DNA of 64,000 nt, taken from positions 1 to 64,000 of the forward strand of contig JAZRLR010000003.1 in assembly GCA_045646965.1 (NCBI GenBank). The letters are read 5' to 3'. The DNA comes from HGM04593 sp045646965 (GTDB taxonomy: Bacteria; Bacteroidota; Bacteroidia; Bacteroidales; Bacteroidaceae). The position numbers were made by a program, and so were the translations under genes. The notes beneath the pieces are model-generated. The model searched no databases. It was not told the DNA's origin and worked only from the letters and a program-made list of their open reading frames with translations. How positions within the stretch are numbered: position 1 is the first letter of the stretch; the number at the start of each line of letters is the position of its first letter. Shown in pieces: positions 17,221-24,126 of this stretch.

Positions 17221-17598
17221 TCATAATGATTTTAAGAATTTGCATACCCCGTCTCTACTACGGTACATAGTAAGTAATAATAAGGCCTCTGAAATAGTGA
17301 TATGAGACATCCCCTCTATATCGATTTTATCACCTTCAAATGCCACAATATGGCTCTCTGCTGATGTACAATACGGACAAGCGTATTGTGCATCCATAAT
17401 CTTTACCTTTCTGCCACATCCCGAGCAATATAATGTCGCATCTGAACCTATATATAGATGATCGTTAGGGCAAGAAGAATGTACCCAAAATGCATGAGGG
17501 AACACATTACCCCTTTCGACACATACCGGGCAACTAAAATAGGCAGAGTAATATTGCACTCCGTCAATAACTACACTTCTAATCGTCTCATCATTCAT
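17221..17598 (-). CDS. Small zinc-ribbon protein, paralogue 1
   Basis: Protein of 125 residues. Seven cysteines are placed as CPVC (23-26), C43, CSGC (58-61) and CPYC (74-77), separated by the conserved block FWVHSSCPNDHLYIGSDATL. Two CxxC pairs plus a CPx(C/H) knuckle suggest a zinc ribbon or treble clef binding one or two zinc ions. The C-terminal 40 residues are a predicted hydrophobic helix pair (ISEALLLLTMYRSRDGVCKFL). No known family recognised. It is one of four related proteins encoded in the same operon and stands directly before the AAA gene (6 bases). An adaptor or substrate-recognition role is possible but unproven. Confidence 0.72.
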   Translation of the reverse strand: MNDETIRSVVIDGVQYYSAYFSCPVCVERGNVFPHAFWVHSSCPNDHLYIGSDATLYCSGCGRKVKIMDAQYACPYCTSAESHIVAFEGDKIDIEGMSHITISEALLLLTMYRSRDGVCKFLKSL

Positions 17599-17619
17599 AT
17601 CCCCTAATTTTATATCATA

Positions 17620-18006
17620 TTATAGTGACATTATGAGCGCTTTAAACCATTCCTTTCCAGCTTTGTGTATCAATGGTAAAGCATAAGAAATCGCTGCTGC
17701 GACAGCTATACGATCTGCAACCGCATTAATATTATCTCCTTCGAAATAAACCAGGCTTTCTCCTTCTGCTAATGAATGATTCGGACAAGCGTAATGCGCA
17801 TTCATAATCTTTACCTTTCTGCCACATCCCGAGCAATACAAAGTCGCATCTGAGCCGATATATAGATGATCGTTAGGGCAAGAAGAGTGTACCCAAAATG
17901 CAGGGGGGGACATATTTCCCCTTTCAGCACATACCGGGCAACTAAAATAGGCAGAGTAATATTGTACTCCGTCAATAACAATATCTTTAATATTTACATC
18001 ATTCAT
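17620..18006 (-). CDS. Small zinc-ribbon protein, paralogue 2
   Basis: Protein of 128 residues, nearly identical to its neighbours over the first 75 residues: CPVC, FWVHSSCPNDHLYIGSDATL, CSGC, then CPNH with His replacing the last cysteine, as expected for a zinc ligand. The C-terminal half differs (VADRIAVAAAISYALPLIHK) and ends in a WFKALIMSL helix. The start at 18006 is chosen because the paralogues begin MNDETIR/MSEVNIK at this place; a longer in-frame start at 18066 would overlap the upstream gene by 31 bases. Function unknown; see paralogue 1. Confidence 0.72.
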   Translation of the reverse strand: MNDVNIKDIVIDGVQYYSAYFSCPVCAERGNMSPPAFWVHSSCPNDHLYIGSDATLYCSGCGRKVKIMNAHYACPNHSLAEGESLVYFEGDNINAVADRIAVAAAISYALPLIHKAGKEWFKALIMSL

Positions 18007-18035
18007 AATCTTTAATATTTTGCATCGTTCATAAT

Positions 18036-18395
18036 TTATAGAGATTTCACAAGAGCAGTTATCCAATCTCTACCTGCTATTCTTACCAATGATAAAGCAA
18101 AACACATCGCTTCTGCTACAGCCATAGGATCTCCAATACCTACATATTCTTCTGCTTCTGTACTATGATGTGGACAAGAGTATTTAGACTCCATAATTTT
18201 CATTTTGCGTCTGCAACCTGAACAATATAATGTAGCATCTGAACCGATATATAGATGATCGTTAGGGCAATCAGAGTGTACCCAAAATGCAGGGGGGTAC
18301 ATATTTCCCTTTTCAGCACATACCGGGCAACTAAAATAGGCAGAGTAATATTTTACTCCATCAATAACAATATCTTTAATATTTACTTCGCTCAT
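18036..18395 (-). CDS. Small zinc-ribbon protein, paralogue 3
   Basis: Protein of 119 residues. Zinc-binding pattern CPVC...FWVHSDCPNDHLYIGSDATL...CSGC...CPHH, then a C-terminal helix (AVAEAMCFALSLVRIAGRDW) that matches the tail of paralogue 2 in layout. The DNA of paralogues 1-3 is also nearly identical over their 5' halves, so the copies arose by recent tandem duplication of a unit of about 400 bases. Located 44 bases after the 321-residue protein gene in the accessory operon. Confidence 0.72.
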   Translation of the reverse strand: MSEVNIKDIVIDGVKYYSAYFSCPVCAEKGNMYPPAFWVHSDCPNDHLYIGSDATLYCSGCRRKMKIMESKYSCPHHSTEAEEYVGIGDPMAVAEAMCFALSLVRIAGRDWITALVKSL

Positions 18396-18439
18396 AATTA
18401 ATCGTGTTTTTTATAATTATTATTTGTGATTATTTAGTA

Positions 18440-19405
18440 TTATGCGTCTAGTTCTTTCCTAATTTCACTAATTAGAATTTCGAGTCTATCACAGAATTTT
18501 TCTAAAATTGATTTATAATCTCGTGAAGGTACGGCTTCTGATTCTTTTGTAGAATCACATTCATTACCACAATCAGAAGTATTTGATTTATCAGACTTTT
18601 TATTTTGTTTTTCTAAAATTAGTTCATCCACGACATTCTCAGATATAGCAGGACATTGCTCTGCAATATTAGGGCAATATTGCATAACCATATGTACCAA
18701 TACTTTCACTGGGATTACATCATCAAACAAGTCTATAAGTGCAGCAAATAGGCGTTTATATCCATCTACCGCAGTGCCACGCTGATGACTTGTAAAAGAG
18801 AAATTACCATCCAAATATTCTACTTCAGACAACTGTTCCTCCTTAATTTTTTCAACAGCAATCAAGTATTGCTTAAATGCGGACATCACACCATCTTTTA
18901 ATTCCTCATCTGAATATACAACATCTTTCCAAGGTGCAGCTACATATGTCTCAAATGCCTTTTCAATGTTAGAATTATCACATTTGTGACTGAGTAAAAG
19001 TAATATTGGGACTATTACGGCTTCTACATCATTATGGGGAATCAGAGAATCGCGCCCTCCATACCATTGCAATATGTCCTCCAAGAAAAATCCAATAGTA
19101 TCATTATGGTACCTTTCAAAATCCTCCGCTTGCATTCTTTTTGTCGCCACACCAAATGAAGTCAAATATGCATTCAAGTCTTGATATACTAAAACTTCAT
19201 CTAAACTATCGTCTTGATAGGTGTAGTTATCCCTTTGAGTGTGCATTGCAGTTGAGATTAAAGAGGGTTTTGTTCCGTTTAATCTTTTGCATTCTAAATA
19301 CAACTCCAAGCGCTCGAGCCCCAATAAGACATAATGGTAAAGATTGTCCATTCTTTGGAGCACTCTTTGAGTCTGCTCTGTAATTTGTTTTGGTCTACTA
19401 AACAT
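18440..19405 (-). CDS. Protein of unknown function with LQ-WY-GRD motif
   Basis: Protein of 321 residues, no recognised family. The N-terminus is helical (FSRPKQITEQTQRVLQRM...LGLERLELYLECKRL). In the middle lies DILQWYGGRDSLIP (residues 110-123), which is matched by DYLQNWYEGRDGLEP at the N-terminus of the first protein of the operon, so the two are distant relatives or share a domain. A hydrophilic linker (about 260-290, KKSDKSN..., two cysteines) precedes a C-terminal helix (ILEKFCDRLEILISEIRKEL) that could form a coiled coil. No membrane segments and no signal peptide. Between zinc-ribbon genes of the operon. It may be the sensor or adaptor of the system; this is inference only. Confidence 0.65.
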   Translation of the reverse strand: MFSRPKQITEQTQRVLQRMDNLYHYVLLGLERLELYLECKRLNGTKPSLISTAMHTQRDNYTYQDDSLDEVLVYQDLNAYLTSFGVATKRMQAEDFERYHNDTIGFFLEDILQWYGGRDSLIPHNDVEAVIVPILLLLSHKCDNSNIEKAFETYVAAPWKDVVYSDEELKDGVMSAFKQYLIAVEKIKEEQLSEVEYLDGNFSFTSHQRGTAVDGYKRLFAALIDLFDDVIPVKVLVHMVMQYCPNIAEQCPAISENVVDELILEKQNKKSDKSNTSDCGNECDSTKESEAVPSRDYKSILEKFCDRLEILISEIRKELDA

Positions 19406-19420
19406 AATCTTATATTTTAA

Positions 19421-19783
19421 TTATATATTTTGAATTAATTCACATATCCACGATTTAGACAGTTTTCTCATTAGAGGCAGACTTAATCCCATTGCTTTTA
19501 ATAATGCTTCTGGAGAGGTACATCTGCCATCTGTAAGACTTACACTATATTGTCGGACACAGCTATAACTATGATTAGGACACAAGAATCTCCAAGACCG
19601 AATATGTGCCCGTTTGCGACATTTGGCACAAACAAGGAAACCATCTGAACCTATATACATACTTCCACCATCCTCATAGTGTGTCCAAAATACAATCGAA
19701 GTTGTCCTATTGTTATTAAGGCATATTGGACAACTTATTTGCAATCGGTAGTATATCGTATTGTTATAACACAAACTATCCAT
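19421..19783 (-). CDS. Small zinc-ribbon protein, divergent paralogue 4
   Basis: Protein of 120 residues sharing the frame of paralogues 1-3 at low identity: ISCPIC, FWTHYEDGG.MYIGSDGFL, CAKC and CPNH. The cysteine found before PNDH in the other three is missing here. This suggests that the zinc is held by the two CxxC pairs and the CP-(C/H) knuckle and that the extra cysteine is not essential. The C-terminal helix LPLMRKLSKSWICELIQNI corresponds to the tails of the others. It starts 123 bases after the first gene of the operon and ends 15 bases before the 321-residue protein gene. Confidence 0.7.
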   Translation of the reverse strand: MDSLCYNNTIYYRLQISCPICLNNNRTTSIVFWTHYEDGGSMYIGSDGFLVCAKCRKRAHIRSWRFLCPNHSYSCVRQYSVSLTDGRCTSPEALLKAMGLSLPLMRKLSKSWICELIQNI

Positions 19784-19906
19784 TCAACGCTTTTTTTTAT
19801 TCTGCAAAAGAACCCATTGCATATGCAAAGAGTAACTATTTGTCACTACTATCCCATTCTAAAATCTCAAAGAACATTCCCCAATTTTAATGAGACAATA
19901 GTGTGT

Positions 19907-20491
19907 TTATATCAATCCACCCGACAAAATTTTGCCTATTGAATATCCAACTTTAGCTCCAGGTAGCATTTCTTTAATTGTAATTTTAATTTCATCGGCA
20001 GTTGTAAAACCCTTGAAATTTTTAATTTCATCAATAGCCTTCTTCCGTAAGTCAATAATCTTTAATACATTGTTTACAATTATTGGGTCAGTAAGAATAG
20101 CTTGACCATATTCTTCTAATTTATTGTCAAAATAAAAATTATCAACTACAACCGAAATAGACCAGGTGTTTTCTAATTTCACTACTACCGGAGTATCAGA
20201 ACGCTTATTTAGAGTATCCATAAATAGACGAACAAATGTAGGACAATAGCTGGAAAGAGCATCAACTCGAACTTTTGACATCTCACAAGTTTTAATTAGA
20301 AGTTTACCTATTAGGGCATCTACCATAGAAATAATCATTTTCCTTTTGGTCGGATAACCATAATATATTATACCTGAAATTTCTGTGCCTATGAGCGTGG
20401 CTTTTCCACTTTCATATGAGAAGAATTGTGGCTCTAAGCCATCACGCCCTTCATACCAATTTTGAAGATAATCTCTTACTCCGTCACGCAT
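19907..20491 (-). CDS. First gene of the accessory operon, unknown function
   Basis: Protein of 194 residues, no recognised family. It begins MRDGVRDYLQNWYEGRDG, so the LQ-WY-GRD motif that is internal in the 321-residue protein of this operon stands at its very N-terminus. The rest alternates strands and helices (GKATLIGTEISGIIYYG, WSISVVVDNFYFDNKLEEYG) and ends in a Gly-rich hydrophobic stretch (VGYSIGKILSGGLI) that might touch the membrane. It is the promoter-proximal gene, 85 bases downstream of the inverted-repeat switch, with no promoter box between the switch and the start codon. The following 123 bases before the next gene hold nothing I can support. Confidence 0.6.
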   Translation of the reverse strand: MRDGVRDYLQNWYEGRDGLEPQFFSYESGKATLIGTEISGIIYYGYPTKRKMIISMVDALIGKLLIKTCEMSKVRVDALSSYCPTFVRLFMDTLNKRSDTPVVVKLENTWSISVVVDNFYFDNKLEEYGQAILTDPIIVNNVLKIIDLRKKAIDEIKNFKGFTTADEIKITIKEMLPGAKVGYSIGKILSGGLI

Positions 20492-20576
20492 AGTATTCTA
20501 AATTAAATCATCTAAATCACTCGTATCCCATAAAAATTAGGGAATTTATCTTCTATTTATTAGCTTTCCAATCAAT

Positions 20577-20765
20577 CTCTTGTTAAGAGACAAATCACAT
20601 ATTTTAAATCTCTCTGTTATAATTCAATAAGTGCGTTGCAAATATCAATTTGCTAAACAAGACTGTGAATATTATTCACTATGTTTAAAAAAAAAGATTA
20701 AATTAAATTCTTATTTTCAATATTTTATATACATTTGCGCAGTACGATTTGTCTCTTAACAAGAG
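20577..20765. repeat. Inverted repeat pair bounding a candidate invertible promoter segment
   Basis: CTCTTGTTAAGAGACAAATC (20577-20596) and its exact reverse complement (20746-20765) enclose 149 bp. Each copy holds an internal palindrome (TCTCTTnnnAAGAG), as expected for a tyrosine recombinase core site. A tyrosine recombinase gene ends 22 bp away. Inside the segment TACATTTG (20730-20737) is a good -7 box reading to the right, away from the accessory operon. After inversion it would read left and lie about 110 bases upstream of the operon's first ATG. The repeat is exact; inversion is inferred. Confidence 0.8.
20665..20679. promoter_or_regulatory. Palindrome inside the invertible segment
   Basis: GTGAATATTATTCAC is a perfect 7+1+7 palindrome near the middle of the 149-bp segment. 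It could be an operator or an accessory binding site. It has no T-run, so it is not a terminator. Confidence 0.4.
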
Positions 20766-20781
20766 TATTACATTTGCGCAG
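20730..20781 (+). repeat. Direct repeat TACATTTGCGCAG across the switch boundary
   Basis: The 13-mer is present at 20730-20742 inside the invertible segment and at 20769-20781 just outside it. Both copies contain a TAnnTTTG box on the plus strand. For the outer copy a TTTG (20748-20751) inside the inverted repeat stands 17 bases upstream. In the present orientation both would transcribe antisense into the 3' end of the recombinase gene. Confidence 0.6.
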
Positions 20782-20786
20782 CTTTT

Positions 20787-21974
20787 TCATATTGAATTTA
20801 TTATCACGCTATTGGCTTCGTCCACCACTGCAGTGTCGAGTGACGCCAGATAAATTTGCGTAGTAGTTTCGGAGTCGTGCCCCATACCTTCACATATTAC
20901 AGCCAAAGGCACATTTTTGAATTTTGCCGCACTTGCCCAGGAATGCCTTGCTGTGTACATTGTCAAAGGTTGTTGCAGCGCTATCATTTTGCCTATAGTT
21001 TTGAGTTTGCGATTTACAAGGTACATCGCATTTTTATATTGTGTACGTTCATCGCCTTTGTGCGGTTTGATAATTGGCAGAAGGTAATCAGAGTGTATAC
21101 ATTTGTGTTTTGCCACAATATCCTGCATACATTTTTCCCAACGTACAAACATCTGCTGTCCTGTTTTGCGGCGGCAATATGAGAGTGTACCATCTCGCAG
21201 GTTGTCCTTTTTCAGGTATGCCATATCTATAAAAGACATACCCCGTGTGTAGAAGGAGAAGAGAAACATATCTCGGGCAAAATCTAACGATGCTTCGGGC
21301 AAAATAAGATTCTTAATCTGCTTCACAGCGTTAAGAGAAATTGCCCTTTTGGGTGTCTTCTCTACACCCGTATAAACGTGTCTGAAGGGATTACGATTTA
21401 TTGTCAGTTCCTTTTCCACTGCACGATTGTAGACAGCACGTAGCACACGCATATAGAAAGAGGATGTATTGCGAGTTACTCCCCGTGCCCTCAAATAGGC
21501 CTCGTACATAATTATTAAGTCGGAGTCTATTTCTCCAAGAGAAATATCTCTTTCGTGGCGAAACTGCATAAAACTACGAAGTGTTGCGCTGTAGGTTTCC
21601 GATGTGCGCAGTTTGCCCATCTGCTTCAAGCGCGAAATAACCTCGTGCATAAAACCAAAGAGAAACCGTTCACGCTCCCGGTTGCGGAATAAACGCACAA
21701 TGTCGTCGGCGCTGTATTGTGTGCGGGTATCACGGCATTGAGAAATTATTTTTTGCAATTGTTTTATATCGCGTGCGACACATTCTTTCACATTTTGCAG
21801 ATACTTGCGTCTATTTGTTGTGGAAATGATTATCTCATTGTTCCATTCGTGTGCATAGAGGCGGTGTGTTGTCGATATTTGCCTTGCCGAGCGGTTGTGG
21901 ATGATTTGATAATAGAGAACCCCCTCTTTATCTTTGTTTGCAGAGGGGCGATATTTTACCTTTATACTTGCCAT
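20787..21974 (-). CDS. Tyrosine site-specific recombinase (candidate DNA invertase)
   Basis: Phage-integrase family recombinase of 395 residues with the Bacteroidetes layout: arm-binding-like N-terminus (KVKYRPSANKDKEGVLYYQI), SAM-like core-binding domain (about 100-200) and catalytic domain (about 210-385). Catalytic residues are visible: Arg244 (FYTRGMSF), Lys270 (RRKTGQ), Arg343 (TARHSWA, with Thr where other families have His), His366 (GMGHDSE) and the nucleophile Tyr375 (QIYL). Proteins of this kind in Bacteroidales either integrate elements or invert nearby promoter segments. The exact inverted repeat next to its 3' end and the absence of other mobility genes favour an invertase. Its own -7 box is at 22053-22060. 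Confidence 0.9.
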   Translation of the reverse strand: MASIKVKYRPSANKDKEGVLYYQIIHNRSARQISTTHRLYAHEWNNEIIISTTNRRKYLQNVKECVARDIKQLQKIISQCRDTRTQYSADDIVRLFRNRERERFLFGFMHEVISRLKQMGKLRTSETYSATLRSFMQFRHERDISLGEIDSDLIIMYEAYLRARGVTRNTSSFYMRVLRAVYNRAVEKELTINRNPFRHVYTGVEKTPKRAISLNAVKQIKNLILPEASLDFARDMFLFSFYTRGMSFIDMAYLKKDNLRDGTLSYCRRKTGQQMFVRWEKCMQDIVAKHKCIHSDYLLPIIKPHKGDERTQYKNAMYLVNRKLKTIGKMIALQQPLTMYTARHSWASAAKFKNVPLAVICEGMGHDSETTTQIYLASLDTAVVDEANSVIINSI

Positions 21975-22052
21975 AGGATTGCCGTTTACGTTCTTGCATT
22001 TTTATGGTACGCAAATCCGGTCATCTAAAAGGGCTGCGTTTCCATATATGTG

Positions 22053-22060
22053 CAAAGATA
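22053..22060 (-). promoter_or_regulatory. -7 box of the recombinase gene
   Basis: Minus strand TATCTTTG at 22060-22053, a full TAnnTTTG match, about 80 bases before the start codon. The -33 box is weak. Confidence 0.5.
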
Positions 22061-22152
22061 CTTTTTGCAAGGGTAAATTGTTTCAGTTACACGAAACGCG
22101 ATACCGCACATAATTACAGCAGTTATAATGTGCTTTATTTCTCTTTTATGCC

Positions 22153-22160
22153 TATCTTCG
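22153..22160 (+). promoter_or_regulatory. -7 box of the YbaK/ProX gene
   Basis: TATCTTCG at 22153-22160, 24 bases before the ATG at 22185, divergent from the recombinase promoter. Confidence 0.45.
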
Positions 22161-22184
22161 CGCAGAAAATAGCAGAAAACGTAA

Positions 22185-22682
22185 ATGGAAAATGAACGCA
22201 TAAACAAAGTGCTCGAATATCTCAAGGAGAACGGCATTGAGCACAGCTGGTACACGCACAACGAGGCGCCCACTATAGAGATTGCGCGCACGCAATGGAG
22301 AGCCGACGGCTCAAAGCATTGCAAGAATCTTTTCTTCAGGAATCACAAGGGAAACAGGCACTACCTTGTGGTGCTCGATTGCGAGTGCGACCTCAATATA
22401 CACGACCTTGAGCAGCGCCTGCATCAGGGAAAGCTGTCGTTTGCCTCGCCGCAGAGAATGGAGAAGTTTTTGGGGCTTATGCCGGGCTCGGTATCCCCTT
22501 TCGGGCTTATAAATGACACCGAGAACCACGTTCATCTTTTCCTCGACGAGAATTTAAGGAATGAGAAACTGTTGAGTTTTCACCCCAACGACAATCGTGC
22601 CACCGTGGTCATTGCACAGGAGGCTTTTATGCGTTATCTACAGGGTGTGGGCAACAGCTACGAATTTATTTCGCTCTATTAA
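22185..22682 (+). CDS. YbaK/ProX-type aminoacyl-tRNA deacylase
   Basis: Protein of 165 residues with the single YbaK/EbsC (ProRS editing) fold: HNEAPTIEIA near the N-terminus, the conserved lysine block HCKNLFFRN (about residues 45-53), LVVLDCECDLN, and the substrate-loop LMPGSVSPFGLIND. Free-standing proteins of this kind hydrolyse mischarged Ala-tRNA(Pro) in the cytoplasm (ProXp-ala/PrdX group). It is a single-gene unit whose 3' end overlaps the convergent membrane-protein gene by 4 bases. Assignment to the family is firm; the exact tRNA substrate is inferred. Confidence 0.88.
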   Translation: MENERINKVLEYLKENGIEHSWYTHNEAPTIEIARTQWRADGSKHCKNLFFRNHKGNRHYLVVLDCECDLNIHDLEQRLHQGKLSFASPQRMEKFLGLMPGSVSPFGLINDTENHVHLFLDENLRNEKLLSFHPNDNRATVVIAQEAFMRYLQGVGNSYEFISLY

Positions 22683-23326
22683 ACTGCTGGCAGAAAGAAT
22701 GAGATAATGGGCACGGCGGCGAGAGTCGCAAAAATCATTGCCGACAGCAGATAGACATCCGACACATCGTAGCCGCTTTTGGTATATCGGTCGGAAATCC
22801 AGTCGCGACGGTTGCGCCCTTTCTTGTGCAGGTAGGCTGTGTAGATTTTGTAAACTGCAATGCCGCAAACGGCTCCAAAGCCTGCTCCTGCCAGGATATA
22901 TGGCAAGCCGTCGGAGGAGTGATATATCTCTGTTCCACAGCAGATGACACCCCACAGCGTGAGGGTGACAGTGAGCGAGCTGTGCCGCACAAGAAGCATT
23001 AGAAAAAGAGCCAAGCCGAAGGCGTCGGCTGTGTTTATAAACAAATTTGGTGTGCCCGACAATGCGCTGTAGCTCACATCGTGCGAGGGGAAGAAATATT
23101 CCACAAAAGGCTCGCACACATACATATCGGTCACAAATATAACTGCATATAGCAGCGCCATAAGAGAGAATATAGCAAGGAAATTTTTAAAACTGTTGTT
23201 TTTCAATAAAATGTAAAACAGCACAACAATCAGGGGGAACCACACATAGGGCAACGCATAGGCACTTGCGCAGCCGTCAATAAAAACAGAATCCCCACCC
23301 GATAAGAATTGCAAATATCTATTCAT
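22679..23326 (-). CDS. Integral membrane protein, PAP2-like with lost active site
   Basis: Protein of 215 residues with about five to six hydrophobic segments. The order and spacing of blocks resemble PAP2 lipid phosphatases: FVEYFFPSHDVS where KxxxxxxRP is expected, SGTPNLFINTADAFGLALFL where PSGH is expected, and EIYHSSDGLPYILAGAGFGA where SRxxxxxHxxxD is expected. All three motifs lack their catalytic residues. I infer an inactive or very divergent PAP2-fold protein. The similarity is in the pattern only, so other membrane families are possible. It lies 25 bases upstream of the first codon of batE on the same strand. Confidence 0.5.
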   Translation of the reverse strand: MNRYLQFLSGGDSVFIDGCASAYALPYVWFPLIVVLFYILLKNNSFKNFLAIFSLMALLYAVIFVTDMYVCEPFVEYFFPSHDVSYSALSGTPNLFINTADAFGLALFLMLLVRHSSLTVTLTLWGVICCGTEIYHSSDGLPYILAGAGFGAVCGIAVYKIYTAYLHKKGRNRRDWISDRYTKSGYDVSDVYLLSAMIFATLAAVPIISFFLPAV

Positions 23327-23351
23327 AAAAATTCCCCCTAATTTTCTTATA

Positions 23352-24122
23352 TCAAATTACCTCGAGCGACGAAGCAGGCACCCACCCCATTGTTCCATCT
23401 TCGAGTTCTATCTCTTTCCAGGTTTTCATAGTATCGTCCGAAATGCGCACCTTGCGTCCCTCGTGAATTACAAAGAGGTCGGTACCCGACTTGTCGGGTG
23501 TGCTTTTAGCTGTTACGCTCGGTTGCAAGATTATGGCCGTCTCTCGGTTTGTGAGGCGGTCGTGGTGCTGCCACGCCGCATAGTTGGCAAACAGTGTCAC
23601 GAAAAGCGAGAAGAGTGCCACAAAGAATCCGCTCTTGCGCAACGCCACTCTGTCGCTCCACAAGAAGAGCAGTACCGAGAGAAGCAGCACAATGAAAGCT
23701 GCTATGGCCATCGTTGTCCACGACGAAAGGGTGAGCATATTTATAAGCGCGTCCTTCCACTCTACAAAGAATATTTTATAAGGCTCCGATACCTTGTCCA
23801 CGGTTTTGCTCTTTGCAAGCGCCAGGTTGAATTGCGTATCCTTGTCGCCCGGAGCAAGCAGAAGAGCTCTCTCGTAGTTGAGAATTGCTTTGCCCATCTC
23901 CTCTTTTTTGTAGTATGCATTGCCCAGATTGTAGTAGAGCTCGTGCGACTCTTTTCCGCTCGCAAGCACAGCCTCGTATAGAGCTATGGCCGAGTCGAAA
24001 TCGTTGGCTATATAGTAATTGTCGCCTGTCACCTTGTCTGCTGTGGGCAGAGTGTCGGACGGGGTTGTCGCCACGGCTGCGCAAGGCAGCAGAAAGAGCA
24101 GAATATATGTTAGAATCTTCAT
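23352..24122 (-). CDS. batE: BatE, TPR and SH3 domain protein
   Basis: Protein of 256 residues: signal peptide (to about residue 19), TPR repeats at about 36-110 (ELYYNLGNAYYKKEEMGKAI), two membrane segments (about 130-155 and 163-185), and a C-terminal bacterial SH3-like domain (VIHEGRKVRISDD...GWVPASSLEVI). This is the last gene of the Bat operon. Bat proteins were described in Bacteroides fragilis as aerotolerance factors and act in the envelope; the biochemical role is unsettled. It starts 4 bases after batD. Confidence 0.88.
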   Translation of the reverse strand: MKILTYILLFLLPCAAVATTPSDTLPTADKVTGDNYYIANDFDSAIALYEAVLASGKESHELYYNLGNAYYKKEEMGKAILNYERALLLAPGDKDTQFNLALAKSKTVDKVSEPYKIFFVEWKDALINMLTLSSWTTMAIAAFIVLLLSVLLFLWSDRVALRKSGFFVALFSLFVTLFANYAAWQHHDRLTNRETAIILQPSVTAKSTPDKSGTDLFVIHEGRKVRISDDTMKTWKEIELEDGTMGWVPASSLEVI

Positions 24123-24126
24123 TGTA

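Larger units (their letters stand above)
17390..18395 (-). repeat. Tandem gene duplication, unit about 0.4 kb, three copies
   Basis: The 5' halves of the three zinc-ribbon genes repeat at nucleotide level. For example, ACATACCGGG begins at 17521, 17929 and 18318 (spacings 408 and 389) with a long identical continuation. The 3' halves have diverged. Homologous recombination between copies could remove or add genes. Confidence 0.85.

Noticed and set aside
18007..18066. Longer N-terminus for zinc-ribbon paralogue 2
   Set aside because: The extra 20 residues overlap the upstream gene and are absent from the paralogues, which begin at the position equivalent to 18006.
20577..20765. Inverted repeats as a transcription terminator or attachment site of an element
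   Set aside because: The two arms are 149 bp apart, there is no T-run, and no cargo or second mobility gene is next to the recombinase; an invertible segment fits better, though an att role is not fully excluded.
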